Assembly (NCBI GenBank): GCA_030068145.1
Contig: JAPJBO010000016.1
Location: 434,001-498,000, forward strand
Source of the DNA: Diplonema papillatum
Taxonomy: Eukaryota > Euglenozoa > Diplonemea > Diplonemida > Diplonemidae
DNA: 64,000 nt
Direction: 5' to 3'
Made by a program: the position numbers and the translations under genes
The notes under the pieces: generated by a model
Seen by the model: the letters and a program-made list of their open reading frames with translations, nothing else
Told to the model about the DNA's origin: nothing
Databases searched by the model: none
In this document: positions 1 through 11,530 of the stretch, one piece after another
Numbering within the stretch: position 1 is the stretch's first letter
How the letters are laid out: the number at the start of each line of letters is the position of its first letter

Positions 1-952
<952 letters not shown>

Positions 953-1046
953 GGGTGTGCGTGTGTGCTGCGCAAAAAGAGCGCGCCTAGGAACGAGAGA
1001 ACAAAGCAAACACGAAAAGAACATTTCCGGAGTTCGGGCTGACGTC

Positions 1047-1167
1047 ACATGAAAACTTCGTTGCCCGCACTACCCTGAGCCCAAATCCTGGACGTGGTTT
1101 CGGGTGGCAAATTTGCAAAGATCATGATCAGGGAGGTTCAGGTTCCTCACACATTGCATGTGGCTAA
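1047..1167 (+). repeat. Dispersed repeat family A, copy 1
   Basis: This matches the family A core, which runs from a gttgaccgcactaccctgag-like block through tcctggacgtggtttcagg to cacattgcatgtggctaa. Other copies lie near 4912, 19405, 38385 (reversed), 56882 and 62318. No coding capacity. It is probably a short non-autonomous element; the class is not determined. Confidence 0.8.
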
Positions 1168-1383
1168 AACATAAACGGTTGCTTTTTGTGTGTACCCGTT
1201 AAACCCGTAGGCTTTCCCGTACAAGCACTTCTCTCGTTGCCAAGTGTACTATTCAAAAAAACCTGGTGTTCGTTTGGAGCAGAAGAAGTTTGTTTGCGCG
1301 CCTAGAAACATGCTTCCGTCCGAGAAACATGCTTACATTGTTTCCAGGACGCTACAACAGGTTTGTTCTGGCAAACAAAAAAT

Positions 1384-1593
1384 GCGCGAAGGGGCCTCCC
1401 GGTGCTTATTTCGACGGAGGCAAGAGGGGGAAAAACAATACAACTACAAAGTGGGTCTTTTTTGTTGAACGCCCGCCACCAACCAAGATTTACCTGGGTT
1501 TCGTATGGGGTACAGCCCACATTTTCCTTCTTCAATTTTTTGTTGCAACTGGCGGCCACCTCGAGCATTTTCTTCAGAGCAAGTGCTTATACA
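1384..1593 (+). repeat. Dispersed repeat family B, copy 1
   Basis: A roughly 210-bp unit. It starts near a cttatttcgacggaggc block, runs through caatacaactacaaagtggg, gttgaacgc and the tttcgt..ggg..acag block, and ends in gtgcttatacaa. Related copies lie at 9941, 10868, 15685 (reversed), 30925 (reversed), 47560, 62226/62640 and 63425. It is non-coding. This copy is among the more diverged. Confidence 0.78.
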
Positions 1594-1689
1594 AAAAAAA
1601 AAGAAACTAAGAACTCGTCACTCGCGCAACCGCGGCCGATACAAAACTGATGATAACGATGATGGGCAGAGAGAGTTGTTTTCGCTGAA

Positions 1690-1805
1690 CGCAGCGCCTG
1701 TTCGTTTCTGCGTGAAGCTGGGTTCACGACGCAAGTGTAAACGCCGTGGTTCGCGGCGACGAGCTTCTCATTTTCTCCAAGATTCTGTGTTTGGTAAAAA
1801 GACGA
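1690..1805 (+). repeat. Dispersed repeat family O, copy 1
   Basis: About 115 bp, sharing the blocks cgcaagtg.aaacgcc, gcggcgacgagcttctcatt and tgtttggtaaaaag with copies at 50485, 50715 and 58105. A fragment occurs near 19340. Non-coding. Confidence 0.75.
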
Positions 1806-3530
1806 AGGGAAAAAACGCTTCTGATCGCTTGCTCGTTCGATTTATCAGGATTCCACTTCTTCTAATCATTTGCGAACCGGAGTCCGTTTTTCGCTGGAAA
1901 CGGATGGCTACGGCTAACCCAACCTCGCGATTGGGCAGCTGCCATCTTCCAACGTTATTTCCATTATAAATAAGTGGGTGTATTGACGACTGCTCAACAG
2001 AGGGGCAAGTGACCTTTGCTCCCTCCACCGTTTTCTTCATTGTCTTTTGCTAGTGCTGGTAGAAGAACGAATTGTGCGGTCGACGTCATTCTTTTAGAAG
2101 ATTCCTTCATTTCCTTTTTAGAGTGAAGCAGTGCACTAGCCCGGACCTGGATTCGCAAGTCAAAAACTGGTAAACCGGTCCGAGATAGCACTAGGTGCGG
2201 CAAGGTTTTGCAGCAGCACTTTTCTACACATTCTAAGAGTGAAAGTCCGCGTGAGAGAATGGGGATAGGCACACGAATTTACATTTCTGATACGGGACGC
2301 CTTGGAAAATTGTGTAGAAAAAGCCACGCCAGATATCCCTCCCGTATTCCTCCGGCAACGAATGCCCGCAGAGCGAAGTCGCACTCGTCCGAGATGGGGT
2401 TCAGCCATTATGTTGAGGGCCTTGTGTGCTACATCAACTTTACCTGGTTGAGAAGTCGTAGTTTTGTAGGAAGTCTACCATTTTTCGCTGTGCTCGTCCG
2501 GTTTTCGGAGACACAGAATCCCTCTTTCATCAGCTTCACCACTCCCCCCGCACACGAGGTGCCGTCCTATCGCGGAAACCCCAGGGTGCCGCATGTCATG
2601 AATCTTTTTCCAGACTGCCGGCACACCAAAACCTCCACGACCGCTCTTTTTATTATACCGTGACCAGCTTGCTGACCAAGACTAGTCTGACTACCAGATT
2701 CGCGTGGTACGCCTAACATACGAGCCCCCAAACAAGTCGTGTACGCTGACTAAAGCTCACCTGCGTGTCTTGCAGACAAGACAGCGGTGTGAGTCTGTTT
2801 TGTCTACGAGAGCACAGGCGAATCAGTCTCAGAAAGAAGGCCTCTGCAACCGTGCCGAGCAGTCGGGGGGAGCAAACAACTATACAGGCGAATGAGTACT
2901 ATAAATGAGCGAATGATATATCCACCTCCTGTATACAAGCTCCGCCTGCTGCTTCGTCTTCCCCGTCGCCTGATGCAATCATCGAAGGTAGAAAGGTCAG
3001 GCAGCGATTTTGATTTTGGTTTGTCACAACTGTCGCGACGCCTCAGGACACGGGGCTTCAAAAAAAGGGGGCAAAGGTGGTTGGGCAAGTTGTGGGGGAA
3101 AACCTTAGTTTCGTGTTCAGGCGCTACTTGCCTCCCGGGGGGGGTGAAGCTACGATGTTTTCGGGATAGCGACGGGGGTAGTAACCTTGTAGTGTCAGTT
3201 CGGTATCGCCGGATATATTAATCTTCTAAGATCTGCGATCTTATGGCCAAAGAAAGTGTACGAGCGCGCACGGGACAGCGAACCAGTTCATGGCGACGGC
3301 CAATTGTTTGACTGGTGGGACAAGCTGAGGTGGTTGTCTCTTCACCTTCAGTCTCTGCAACTCTCACACGTAGCCGGTCGCGAGTTGCTTGACATGTTGA
3401 CACCGACGAACTGGACAGCACGGTTTATAACGGCTCGCCACTACAGCATAGCGTGGGAAGCAAAAAAGCCGAGGGAATCACTTTAGGAAGGGAAACAAAG
3501 TAGTAGGAATGGTAGTTTGAACTGAATATA
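1806..3530. other. Intergenic, no gene recognised
   Basis: Contains a weak family C match near 2230 (aagagtgaaagtccgcgtgag), a fragment of family F near 2760-2800 (tgcagacaagacagcggtgt) and a family J fragment near 3090 (cttagtttcgtgttcagg). The ORFs are short and unlike any family I know. Confidence 0.45.
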
Positions 3531-3532
3531 CA

Positions 3533-3575
3533 GCAACAATCTGTGACGATAGACTGCACAAGCCGCTACAGACTA
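3533..3575 (+). repeat. Short dispersed repeat P
   Basis: The block agactgcacaagccgctac and the 15-20 bp before it recur at about 57044-57085. Both copies sit in gene-poor DNA. Function unknown. Confidence 0.65.
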
Positions 3576-3590
3576 CCTCTTTACGTCAGT

Positions 3591-3624
3591 ACCGAAGCAT
3601 GACACTGTCGTGTCATGCTTCGGT
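3591..3624. other. Perfect 15-bp-stem inverted repeat
   Basis: Arms of 15 nt (accgaagcatgacac and its exact complement) enclose a 4-nt loop, tgtc. The hairpin lies at the edge of a GC-rich block that starts just to the right. No U-tract follows. It could be the remains of a fold-back element or an RNA structural element. Confidence 0.85.
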
Positions 3625-3639
3625 CGCTTCTTTCCCCGC

Positions 3640-4186
3640 GCACTGCTTGTCTCCGGTGCGCGCTTCACGTCCGATGTGCAGTTTGATGACGAGGAATCAC
3701 ATGATTCGGCACACTTCCTTTTTTTCCTCGCAGGTTGTTTCCGCGGCCGAGATCTCGACTCCTCTATGTTCCCTGCCTTAGCCTGCCCGCCTTCGCGGCT
3801 CCGCTTCGGTTGGGTTTGTGGGCTGTCCACTTTGGGGTGCGCTTCTCGTCCAGAGGCGGCTACTGCGGCTTCGGCTTCTTGCGGGCGCTCCCACCTGCTT
3901 GCTCGTCGTCGCGTCCGCGCTTCCGCTGGGAGCAGGCGCCGTCCGTCCCTTTTGCACGTTCACCGTTCGGTGGTGGTGCCCGATCTGTTGGTTGTGGGCC
4001 CTGTGGCCGCGGCTCCGGTGCTGGCACCTTCGAGGCGCACGCGTTCGCCCGTTGGCCGACAGGTCCCCGCTTCACCGCCGGCCGTGCTCCGTGGTGCCCT
4101 CGCTTGCAGCACGCCTGCGCCTGCGGCACCGCACGTCCTCGTACCGCATGCACGTTTCGCACGTCGGCAGGTCGTGAGTCAGGCAC
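3640..4186 (-). CDS. Possible exon(s) of a Lys/Arg-rich, low-complexity protein
   Basis: GC content rises sharply here compared with the flanking DNA, as it does over the confident genes. Reading leftwards, two of the open frames are rich in Lys, Arg, Pro and Ser, including basic clusters such as RKQPARKKRKC and SARKKPKPQ that resemble nuclear localisation signals. No frame is open across the whole block, no splice sites stand out, and no domain is recognised. The opposite strand is also open, so strand and reality are uncertain. It may equally be a GC-rich untranslated or decayed segment. Confidence 0.2.
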
Positions 4187-4911
4187 TTGTGATAGTAGTA
4201 GTTTCAGCTTCGTGTGAGCTTGATCAAAGTAACATCAAGGCAGCCCTTACAAAGACCGCGTGGGTGCGGGCTTTTGATTTTAATCATCGTGTTTCAAACC
4301 CCCGATTGCGCGTAACCTGGAAGCACCCAGAGGGTGTCGGTGGTAGAAAGGTGCAGTTGCCCGCATCCATCCGGCAATCAGCTCGCATCGGGGAGGTGAC
4401 GCTACCCACCTGGGCAAGGTGTCCTGCTGCCCCTAGTAGTGTATGTCGTCCTGAGGGGAGCCTCGACACGTACTTAGTACGCAAGAAGCAATGGATGATT
4501 TCCAAACCTGTCAATGAACACAATTGGTGGACAAGTCTGGCGCCCGCACCCGCTATAATTCCAGCACCAACAGCGTCTATTCATTCTTCTGGTCGCTTCT
4601 TCTTTTGTGTTCTGCGGCAGTTCCTTTTGTGTTCTCGTAGCCGATCGGATTCGCTGTTTCGTATTTCCCTCAACGACAGCAAGTGTCATGCCGGAGGGTC
4701 GGGAATCTTAGTTTGGTGTTGGGCAGAGAATCTTGCCTGCGTGTGTTTGATGCTAGCATCGAAGCTTTTTTCGCGCCACACCTTTTGACTTGTTTCGACG
4801 TGCTCTCTCCCTCTCGCTGGATTTCGCATGTTTTGGCTTTATCCCCCCGCTTCCCCCGCTGAAGGAGACGCACCCCGGACAGGTCAAACCATGAATAGTC
4901 AGTGGGGGAAA

Positions 4912-5072
4912 TCCGTACACCGCGAAAGTAGGAGAAACAAAAATTAGAGTTTTTTGTTGACCGCAATACCCTGAACCCAGGCCTGGGACGCGGATTCAGG
5001 TATACTAATTGGCGGATGATGACGATCGAAGGGCCGGCAGTTCAGTTTCTTTACGCATTGCATGTGGCTGAC
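4912..5072 (+). repeat. Dispersed repeat family A, copy 2
   Basis: Begins at the typical ccgtacaccgcgaaagtagg block, passes through gttgaccgcaataccctgaa and ends in gcattgcatgtggctga. Family J (gtttgatgctagcatcgaag) lies just upstream near 4747. Confidence 0.82.
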
Positions 5073-5164
5073 AAAAAAGATTTCTAGTTCTTGGGATTTG
5101 GGATCCTTCGGATGGGCAGCCGTGAGCCGAAGTGGGTGGCGCACTTTACACGATACAACCTTTG

Positions 5165-5650
5165 GCACGCCGGTATTGCCGACTCGTCAGCAACGTCCGA
5201 CCCATTGTTTTGAGGTGACGGGGTAGCGTTACCTGTGGTCGTTCAGGCTAAACCAGTGTCCACGTTCACTTTACGATGGGACAAGTATGCGCTCCAGGGA
5301 AGCAATTACTGGTTATCGCCAAAAGACGGAGCGAACGCCGGTATTGCCGACTCGACAGCATTGTCCGACCCAGTGTTTTGAGGCGATGGGGTGGCTTTAC
5401 CTGTAATCGTTCAGGCTAAATCAGTGTCAGCGTTCACTTTACGATGGGACAAGCACTCCAGGGAGGCAATTACTGGTCATCGCAAAAGACGGAGCGAACA
5501 CCGGTTTTGCCGACTCGACAGCAATGTCCGACTCTGTGTTTTGAGATGATGGGGTGCCTATACCTGTGGTCGTTCAGGCTAAACCAGTGTCCATGTTCAC
5601 TTTACGATTAAACAAGTATGCATTCCAGGGAGGCAATTACTGGTTATGGC
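5165..5650 (+). repeat. Tandem repeat, about 165 bp x 2.9
   Basis: The block cggtattgccgactcg recurs at about 5168, 5336 and 5500, each time followed by a gttcaggctaaa.cagtgtc block and a caggga.gcaattactggt block. The units differ by scattered substitutions and small indels, so the array is not recent. Non-coding. Confidence 0.88.
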
Positions 5651-5839
5651 GCGGGCGAGTCCTCACCAACCTTCGCGGGCAAACTACTAAGGAGATGGTC
5701 TCCAAATGCACTTGCACGCGTTTCTACTTTTGATGCTGGTCCTACGGGGAGACACTCCAGTTTCAGCCGCAGGAGCGACTTTCAGGGCCCTTGTTCTTTC
5801 CGCAACAAAAGGGCGCCATTCCAGGGCGGGGGGCGGGCA

Positions 5840-5985
5840 ATGGGCCACGAATTCTGCTGCGCGGTGGAGTCTAGCCTCAGAAGCCGGGGCTAAAGCTGAA
5901 GGGAAAAAGGTGCCCTCTCGCTTTTTGGGGTATACCTTGGCCCGCGCTTTGGCTGTAGCACACCAGTTTCTGAGACAGGACACCA
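5840..5985 (+). repeat. Fold-back family N, diverged copy
   Basis: Carries the family N blocks (ggtggagtctagcctcagaa, then a tagcacaccagtttctgaga block) found in better form at 52093-52266 and near 34225 and 34612. The two blocks are partial inverted repeats of each other. Confidence 0.55.
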
Positions 5986-6309
5986 CATGGTATTTTCTTT
6001 AGTCGTTGTGGTGCCGTCCGGCAGTTCTTCTTTCCCTATGCTGTTGTCCGTGTCAAGATTCGTTCTGCATTGAGATCCTTCGAGGACATGAAACACATCG
6101 TTTAGCGGCGGCTTTCGAATCATACCGCAGCACCATCAGTTGCACGTGTATCAAACACTTGTGCTGATCCTGGTAGCAACCTTGTAGCTCACCGTACGCG
6201 CTTCAACAAAGGTTGGGCGTGTGGTTGATAAATTGGTCGTCTCAAAGCTCGAAAGAGAAGGGGGATAGTGTGATCGGTTTTCCAGCAGTTCGCCTGTACT
6301 TCCTCTGTT

Positions 6310-6470
6310 GAGGGGGAGGATTGCAAGAACGTGCTTGGAGCGGATATGTGCTCAACACCGCACTGGTCCCGTCTGCGCCGTGTTTCGGTCCTTACGGACG
6401 CATGAGGCGGACTACCATCAGCGCGGAACCTGAGTGTCTGCAGACAGGACAGCGGTATGAGTGTGGTTTC
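6310..6470 (+). repeat. Dispersed repeat family F, copy 1
   Basis: About 160 bp from ggattgcaagaacgtgcttg through actggtcccgtctgcgccgt to tgcagacaggacagcggtat. A close copy lies at 61938-62098 and partial ones near 2760, 55690 and 56320. Non-coding. Confidence 0.85.
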
Positions 6471-7526
6471 TCAGGCGGCTGTTCGTAGCTCGTCACAGCC
6501 AGAACATCCATGCACAGGCAAATCCGGCTCGGGATGAAAGCCCCTACAACCGTAGCAATCTGTTAAAAAAGACAGGCGCTTCCTGGGGGTACCGATCTCG
6601 TCACGCAGTCGACATTTTTTTCCTGTCGGCTTTCCTGTAACTTAAAGGTGGGGAATGTGGGGACTTCTTGGCATGAGTATTCGTTCGTCGCCGCTTTTGG
6701 ACTCCTTTGCCTGTTTCTAATGATACGCGGCAATGGGAGCGGCTCGTTCATCCTGCCGTGTTAGGCGAACTCGTTTCTTTCTCGTACTTCGCGCAACCTG
6801 CTGGGGGCAAAAGCTTAGTTGTGGCAGGTAGCTTGGGGGAGGAAGGCGTTTGCTTCTTATTCTTTTTTCGACTTGGTCGGCAGTGTTCTCTTTTTGCAAC
6901 AGTTCTTCTTTTTGAGAGTGGGAAACTATCAAACACCCGGTTTAATACCGCAAGCCGAGATTGCCACGCAAGTTCGCTTCTGATAGTCAGATGGGGAAGG
7001 CAGGGGGGGAGGAAAATCTTAGTTGGGGAGGGAGAGTCGTTGTACTTCGGTTCTGGTTTCGGGGAGCGGGGCAGTGACTTTCAGGAGGTCTCGCTCAACC
7101 AAACCACCCACCAGCCCATATCCTACAAGCTTTATCCCACAGTCTCCTGAGATAATTGCTGCTGGTCTTCGGGCATCTTGGCCCGAAGAATAGTCGAAAG
7201 GTCGTGAAGACCACCTTAGAAGGCGACTGTGCTGGGGGTAGGGTCGCCTTTGGAAATCCTGAGGTTAGATAAGGTCTGGAGTGGGTGCGTTGAGACCATG
7301 CTTTGACATGTTCCTAAACATTTACATACTTCCCTCCTCAGCCCTGGACTGGGGTGCAGATTCCCTTGTCTGTGCGCCGGCGATATTCGCTCAGTCGGTT
7401 GACTGGGGCGGCGTACCTCCGACTTTATTTTCCTGGCGATTTCGATCAGGGGGTTATACGGCTTTACGAGCTTCCCTTGGGTGCCAAAGTAGTGGGCACT
7501 GTTCAATTTTTACTTTTTGAACAAAG
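6471..7526. other. Intergenic, no gene recognised
   Basis: The longest frame (about 147 codons from 6707) is Phe/Gly-rich with no motif and is treated as chance. A short piece of family E (acaggcgcttc) lies near 6570. Confidence 0.4.
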
Positions 7527-7735
7527 AAAACACGTCTACAGCCCTGTTCATGTCAGGTTTCCAGTGTTTGGAATGTACAAAACACGTCTACAGCCCTGTT
7601 CATGTCAGGTTTCCAGTGTTTGAAATGTACAAAACACGTCTACAGCCCTGTTCATGTCAGGTTTCCAGTGTTTGAAATGTACAAAACACGTCTACAGCCC
7701 TGTTCATGTCAGGTTTCCAGTGTTTGAAATGTACA
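7527..7735 (+). repeat. 52-bp tandem repeat, 4 copies
   Basis: Units start at 7527, 7579, 7631 and 7683, each beginning aaaacacgtctacagccctg and ending tttccagtgtttg.aatgt. They are nearly identical, with one substitution in the first unit, which points to recent expansion. 52 is not a multiple of 3 and no long ORF spans the array. Confidence 0.95.
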
Positions 7736-8039
7736 ACGTGGTACACTGTACACTCTCGCGCATGGCACGGGGAAACCCTTGACAAACAATTGCCCTTTGG
7801 TGGATGCTTTTGGAAGGGACCATCTCTTCGGGAGTTCCGATACCCCCATTGCTGGAAACCCCTCCTGTTCGCTGATTTCAAAAAGGGGGCGGAGTTGGGT
7901 TGCGGCTTGTTAAGGAAGCCCTCCTCTCATTTGCCACTTCCCCACCCTCCCTCGCACACACTACGGAACGTACAGCTATGCCGCGCACGTAAATTCGGTA
8001 GGTGACGTGTTTCCCACGATCCCGAATGGGCGTGCAGAT

Positions 8040-8110
8040 TGGTGTCTTTCGACTTTGTAGAGTGAAAAGCTCGCTTGAAGCTCCGGGGTTTTAAAGTCTC
8101 CGGGTGACTA
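8040..8110 (+). repeat. Dispersed repeat family C copy
   Basis: Family C is a block of about 50 bp: agagtgaaagttcgcttga, a short spacer, ccggggttttaga, then gtctccgggtgacc. It is the most frequent family here; further copies are seen near 8868, 14640, 20905, 20945, 28975 (reversed), 31680, 34540, 40505 and 60953. Non-coding. Confidence 0.78.
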
Positions 8111-8376
8111 TGGTAGTACCTTAGTACTTGTGGAAACATGGACACGAAGTGCGACTCCTTTGCTGGAAAACTTGTGCAGGTGACCAGATGGGGAAAACCC
8201 CCTTAAACAGCTGCAGGTGTCCTCCTCATTCGCCCATCTGTTGAAAAATAGAAGGCCCCGGACCGGTGCAGGGTGTCCCCTAGTATTCGAATCATCTTCA
8301 TGCATCACCTTTCTCCAATTTTATTTTCTCTTCCAGCGCCAGTGATAACACTTCTTGGAGCGAAGGTCTATTTTGA

Positions 8377-8650
8377 GAAAAGTCCAATGTGGAACACACC
8401 TAAAGCCAAAAGTCCAATCCCAACACTCACGCCTAGAGCCAAAAGTCCAATCCCAACACTCACAAAGCCGAAAATCCAATTATAACACTTTTAGAGGCAC
8501 AGTTAGCCAAAGGCGAAGTTTTCGCATCCTCATCACCTTAAAAGTGTTCGAATTGGACTTTCGGTCTTTAGAAGTGTTTGGACTGGGCTTTCGGCTTTAA
8601 AAGTGGTAGTATTGGATTTTCGGCTTTAGGTGTGTTCCACATTGGACTTC
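8377..8650. mobile_element. Fold-back (long inverted repeat) element
   Basis: The left arm begins gtccaatgtggaacacacct and continues with repeated aaagtccaatcccaacactc-like units. The right arm carries their reverse complements and ends aggtgtgttccacattggac. Each arm is thus itself built from roughly 30-bp direct repeats, and the whole can fold into one long hairpin. No ORF. A fold-back MITE is the likeliest nature. Confidence 0.8.
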
Positions 8651-8867
8651 TCTCTTTTATTTTTGGAAGACTGCCGTGTGTAAGGCCTGGTCAACAAGTC
8701 AGTTCGGGCATCAGCGCCCGGAGAGCTGGTCTGTGTGGCGGGAATCATTCTCCAAAAACCCGCAGATCGGCTCCCGGACGGGACAAAATATCGTGCAACA
8801 AGGACATGGTCGCGCCGACGGTTGCTAATTCTTGCAGGAAAAGAAATTGCATCCTTCTCCTCTTTCA

Positions 8868-8925
8868 GAGTTAAAGTCCGCTTGAGAATCCGGGATTTTA
8901 GAGTCTCCGGGTGACCTTCGTCATT
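8868..8925 (+). repeat. Dispersed repeat family C copy
   Basis: Contains agagttaaagtccgcttgag, ccgggattttagagtctccg and gtgacc. It lies about 220 bp right of the fold-back element. Confidence 0.78.
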
Positions 8926-9422
8926 TTTGTGTGGTTCAGAGAATAGCATAATGTTCCTTTTCGTGTTTCCGACGATCCTGTATGGGCGTATTGTTCTTTT
9001 TCTGTTCTTGAAAAGTACAAGCTTACTAACTACTTAGCTGAGCTTGAGAAAATTGCTTTTCATTCTTACTTCGTTGTTTGTTTGCTTTTTTGAAGTTGTT
9101 GCGAGGGGGGGTGTTCACTTGTATTGTGCGGATCTCTTCACAAACGGACGGAAGGGAGGGAGCAACAGAGAGGGGGGCGGTCGGATATCACTAGGCGCCG
9201 GTAAGGGCAGCGCTTGCCGCTCTTTCGTCAAGGTGCGATCCAGAATGTCGCATTGACCCCTTTACGGACGGAGGGGGGAAATCGTAGTTTCGCGTTCAGG
9301 GGATAAATCTTAGTTTAATGTTTAGGCAGAGCACTGCCTCTCATCAGAGGGAGGGAGGCTGTCCAGCGCATAGAAAAAAAGAGGGGCAAAATTCGCTTGT
9401 ATTCAAAAGTCAAATTTTCGTT

Positions 9423-9453
9423 TTCGCTTATATCCAAGTTGGATATAAGCGAA
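9423..9453. other. 31-bp near-perfect palindrome
   Basis: Arms of 15 nt (ttcgcttatatccaa and its complement) flank a single central g. It lies inside the putative TTAA-type element. Confidence 0.85.
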
Positions 9454-9940
9454 TTTTCCCCAAAAAAAGAATGAGGAAGGTGAGACTGGCATTCTTTGAT
9501 CCTGCTGGGTTTGGTCTCTTAGGAAGGCCGGACTGCCTACTTGCAACCCGCTTCATCCCAAACTCTTCTGCTGTTGGTTCGGAAAGTGCTCATCCTGCCA
9601 CGCGCTTTGCTCCAATTCCCACAGTAAACCATAGGAATCTATGGGACAAACTCGAGGGGTTTCACTACTCCAAAAATGGGAAATTGAATGCTCGCTGGAA
9701 AGGTTTCGTAACACATCTCTTCACAGCAGCAAACATTGATCCTTGTTGACGCGTCTTTGCTCTGGATGCCCCGTCTCCGATCTCCTGCCCGGGTACTCGC
9801 TTTTTTAGCGTTTATTGTGGTTTAGAGGTTCGGTGTTTTAGGGTCTCCGGTTGACCATTGAGGCTGTGAGGCGGGTGGTATGATGGTAGTAGGTATGCTT
9901 ATACACTTTAACTACGGCTAGCCTTTTTTGACATAATATA

Positions 9941-10152
9941 CTTGAGGAGCTGCCTTGTGCCTACTTCGAAGGAGGCTAGAGGGGAGAAACAATACAACTA
10001 CAAAGTGGGTCTTTTTTGTTGAACGCTTACGCCCGCCACTAAACCCAGATTTACCTGTGTTTCGTGTGGGCTCCAGCACATTTACCTCCTTCGATCTTTT
10101 GCAGCTGGCAGCCTCCTTAAGCATTTCCTACAAAGCAGGTGCTTATACAATA
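9941..10152 (+). repeat. Dispersed repeat family B, copy 2 (near full length)
   Basis: One of the best copies. It starts acttgaggagctgccttgtg, passes through tcgaaggaggctagagggga, caatacaactacaaagtggg and the gctccagcacatttacctcc block, and ends gcaggtgcttatacaa. No ORF and no poly-A tail. Confidence 0.85.
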
Positions 10153-10521
10153 AACATAATGTCCCCCGTCCGTAAAGGGTTAATCCGGTTTGGGTTTCCG
10201 CTACGCGACACCGGAAAGACCCTATTCGACACGTTTTGTTTTCCTTCTTATTTTCTTTGGCAGCCGAACAGCACGGGGATTTTTCGCTCGCCAGTTTGAG
10301 GGTAACCCGTAGGCCGCGGCGAAACAAGCAAACAAAGAATAAGAGTCTTCGACAGAAACCCCTTCTGACGCGTAATCGCGCTCAGAAGAAGCCCTGCGGT
10401 TCTGGTGTCTCGGCAGGGTGATAACGGGTAACAACCTTGTACCAATTTCGGATAATAGTATTTCGATCTCATCACTTGTTATTTAGGGTGAAAGTTCGCT
10501 ATATTTAGAGTGAAAGATATT

Positions 10522-10608
10522 TGTGCGCAGTAGCGAAACTCACCTGCTTTGGTAAGTTTCATGTAGTACGCTGCCAACTGCTAATTCTTAGTACCAACAA
10601 TGCGTCGT
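10522..10608 (+). repeat. Dispersed repeat family D, copy 1
   Basis: Reads tgcgcagtagcgaaactcac, then ctgctttggtaagtttcatg, tagtacgctgccaactgc and tagtaccaacaatgcgtcgt. Other copies are at 18006, 40983 (partial), 42764, 46739 and 63272 (reversed). Confidence 0.85.
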
Positions 10609-10867
10609 TATACTGATCGGCGTGCCCGTAATTTCCTGTGCTTTTTCGGCGCGAGCTAGGATCCGGGACCATTCTGAGCATCTTCGTGTCCATACCCGCC
10701 AGGAGCGTGATACCGGCCGCCCCACAAGACAGTGTCCTTGGGCGCAGCCCGATTCCAGTTGTCGGATTCAGCCAGCGCTGCCCGATTTCCCGTCCGGAAT
10801 CTTTTTTTTTTTTTTTTTGTGGAAAAAGAAGAAAACAATGAAAGGATGGAGGGGGAAAAAAAAAGAA

Positions 10868-11010
10868 TGCTCGAGGGGCCGCCTTTGTTGGACGCTTACG
10901 CCAAGCACTAAACCCAGACGGACCTGTGTTTCGAGCTGCAGCACATTTCCCCTTTGCGATTCTGCAACTGGCGGCCTCCTCGAGTATTTCCTACGTAGTA
11001 GGTGCCTAAA
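10868..11010 (+). repeat. Dispersed repeat family B, partial copy
   Basis: Keeps the middle and end of the unit (ttggacgcttacgcc, actaaacccagac.gacctg, ctgcaactggcggcctcctc, agtaggtgcct). An 18-nt T run at about 10801-10818 lies just to the left. Confidence 0.75.
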
Positions 11011-11134
11011 GGGGGGGGTCGAAAAATAACAGGTATTTGACACGCCTGGCTGTCAAATTGTTTTTCATTGGTTGACGGGGCAGAGGCCACTTCAGGACGG
11101 ATCTGGCAGGTGAGCAGCGACACCTCCCCTTATT

Positions 11135-11410
11135 GCCGGGGAAAAGCCTGCCACACAGAAGCCAAGCTTCACGTGTTCGGCGGTACTACAGAGCCACGGG
11201 CTACGGGTCAAGTGGCTACCGATTTTCCTAACTTAAGCATCAAGGCGTGGCGCACCTTCTGGCTTGGCGCTTGCGCTGAACAAGCTCGTGACGATCAGCC
11301 ACAGGGCAGAGCGGACGGGGTTGTGACACTGTGACACTGTGCTACCTTCGGCTCAAGCTTTGCAAGCTGTGGTTGACCGTCACGTTTCCGGACCCGCAGC
11401 GGCTTTTTCC
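11135..11410 (+). repeat. Dispersed repeat family M, copy 1
   Basis: About 275 bp, closely matched by 15155-15440. It contains agccaagcttcacgtgttcg and ggtcaagtggctaccgattt blocks and ends with gctttgcaagctgtggttga. Indels between the copies break every frame, so the conserved stretches are not being kept as protein. Non-coding repeat. Confidence 0.87.
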
Positions 11411-11464
11411 CTTTCCTTCCTGTGTTTGACCCTGCTACCATTCGGCACATCACGCCTCCCCCCG

Positions 11465-11530
11465 GATTGCTATTATTATTCGACAAACCAGGGAACATTA
11501 TTCGACAAACCAGGTGTTATTGTTCGACCC
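11465..11530 (+). repeat. Short tandem repeat, about 23 bp x 3
   Basis: The unit attattcgacaaaccagg recurs, with the last unit diverged (attgttcgacccgg). Non-coding. Confidence 0.7.

Larger units (their letters stand above)
9254..10184. mobile_element. Possible piggyBac-like non-autonomous element
   Basis: The left end reads ttgacccctttacggacgga. The right end, reversed, reads ttaaccctttacggacgggg. Together they form inverted termini of about 20-25 bp, and the right one abuts a TTAA tetranucleotide. TTAA targets and CCC-beginning termini are typical of piggyBac-like elements. Inside are a family J stretch, an ORF at 9318-9749 with no recognised domain, and a family B copy. The left flank is TTGA, so either that end has mutated or the two ends belong to different insertions. 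Related ends occur at 55972 and, weakly, near 46465 and 24590. Confidence 0.5.

Noticed and set aside
7527-7735. Four regular 52-bp repeats as a CRISPR array
   Set aside because: The units are contiguous with no unique spacers, and the setting is eukaryotic; a simple tandem repeat.
11068-11334. ORF in repeat family M
   Set aside because: The second copy at 15155 shifts frame repeatedly, so protein is not conserved.
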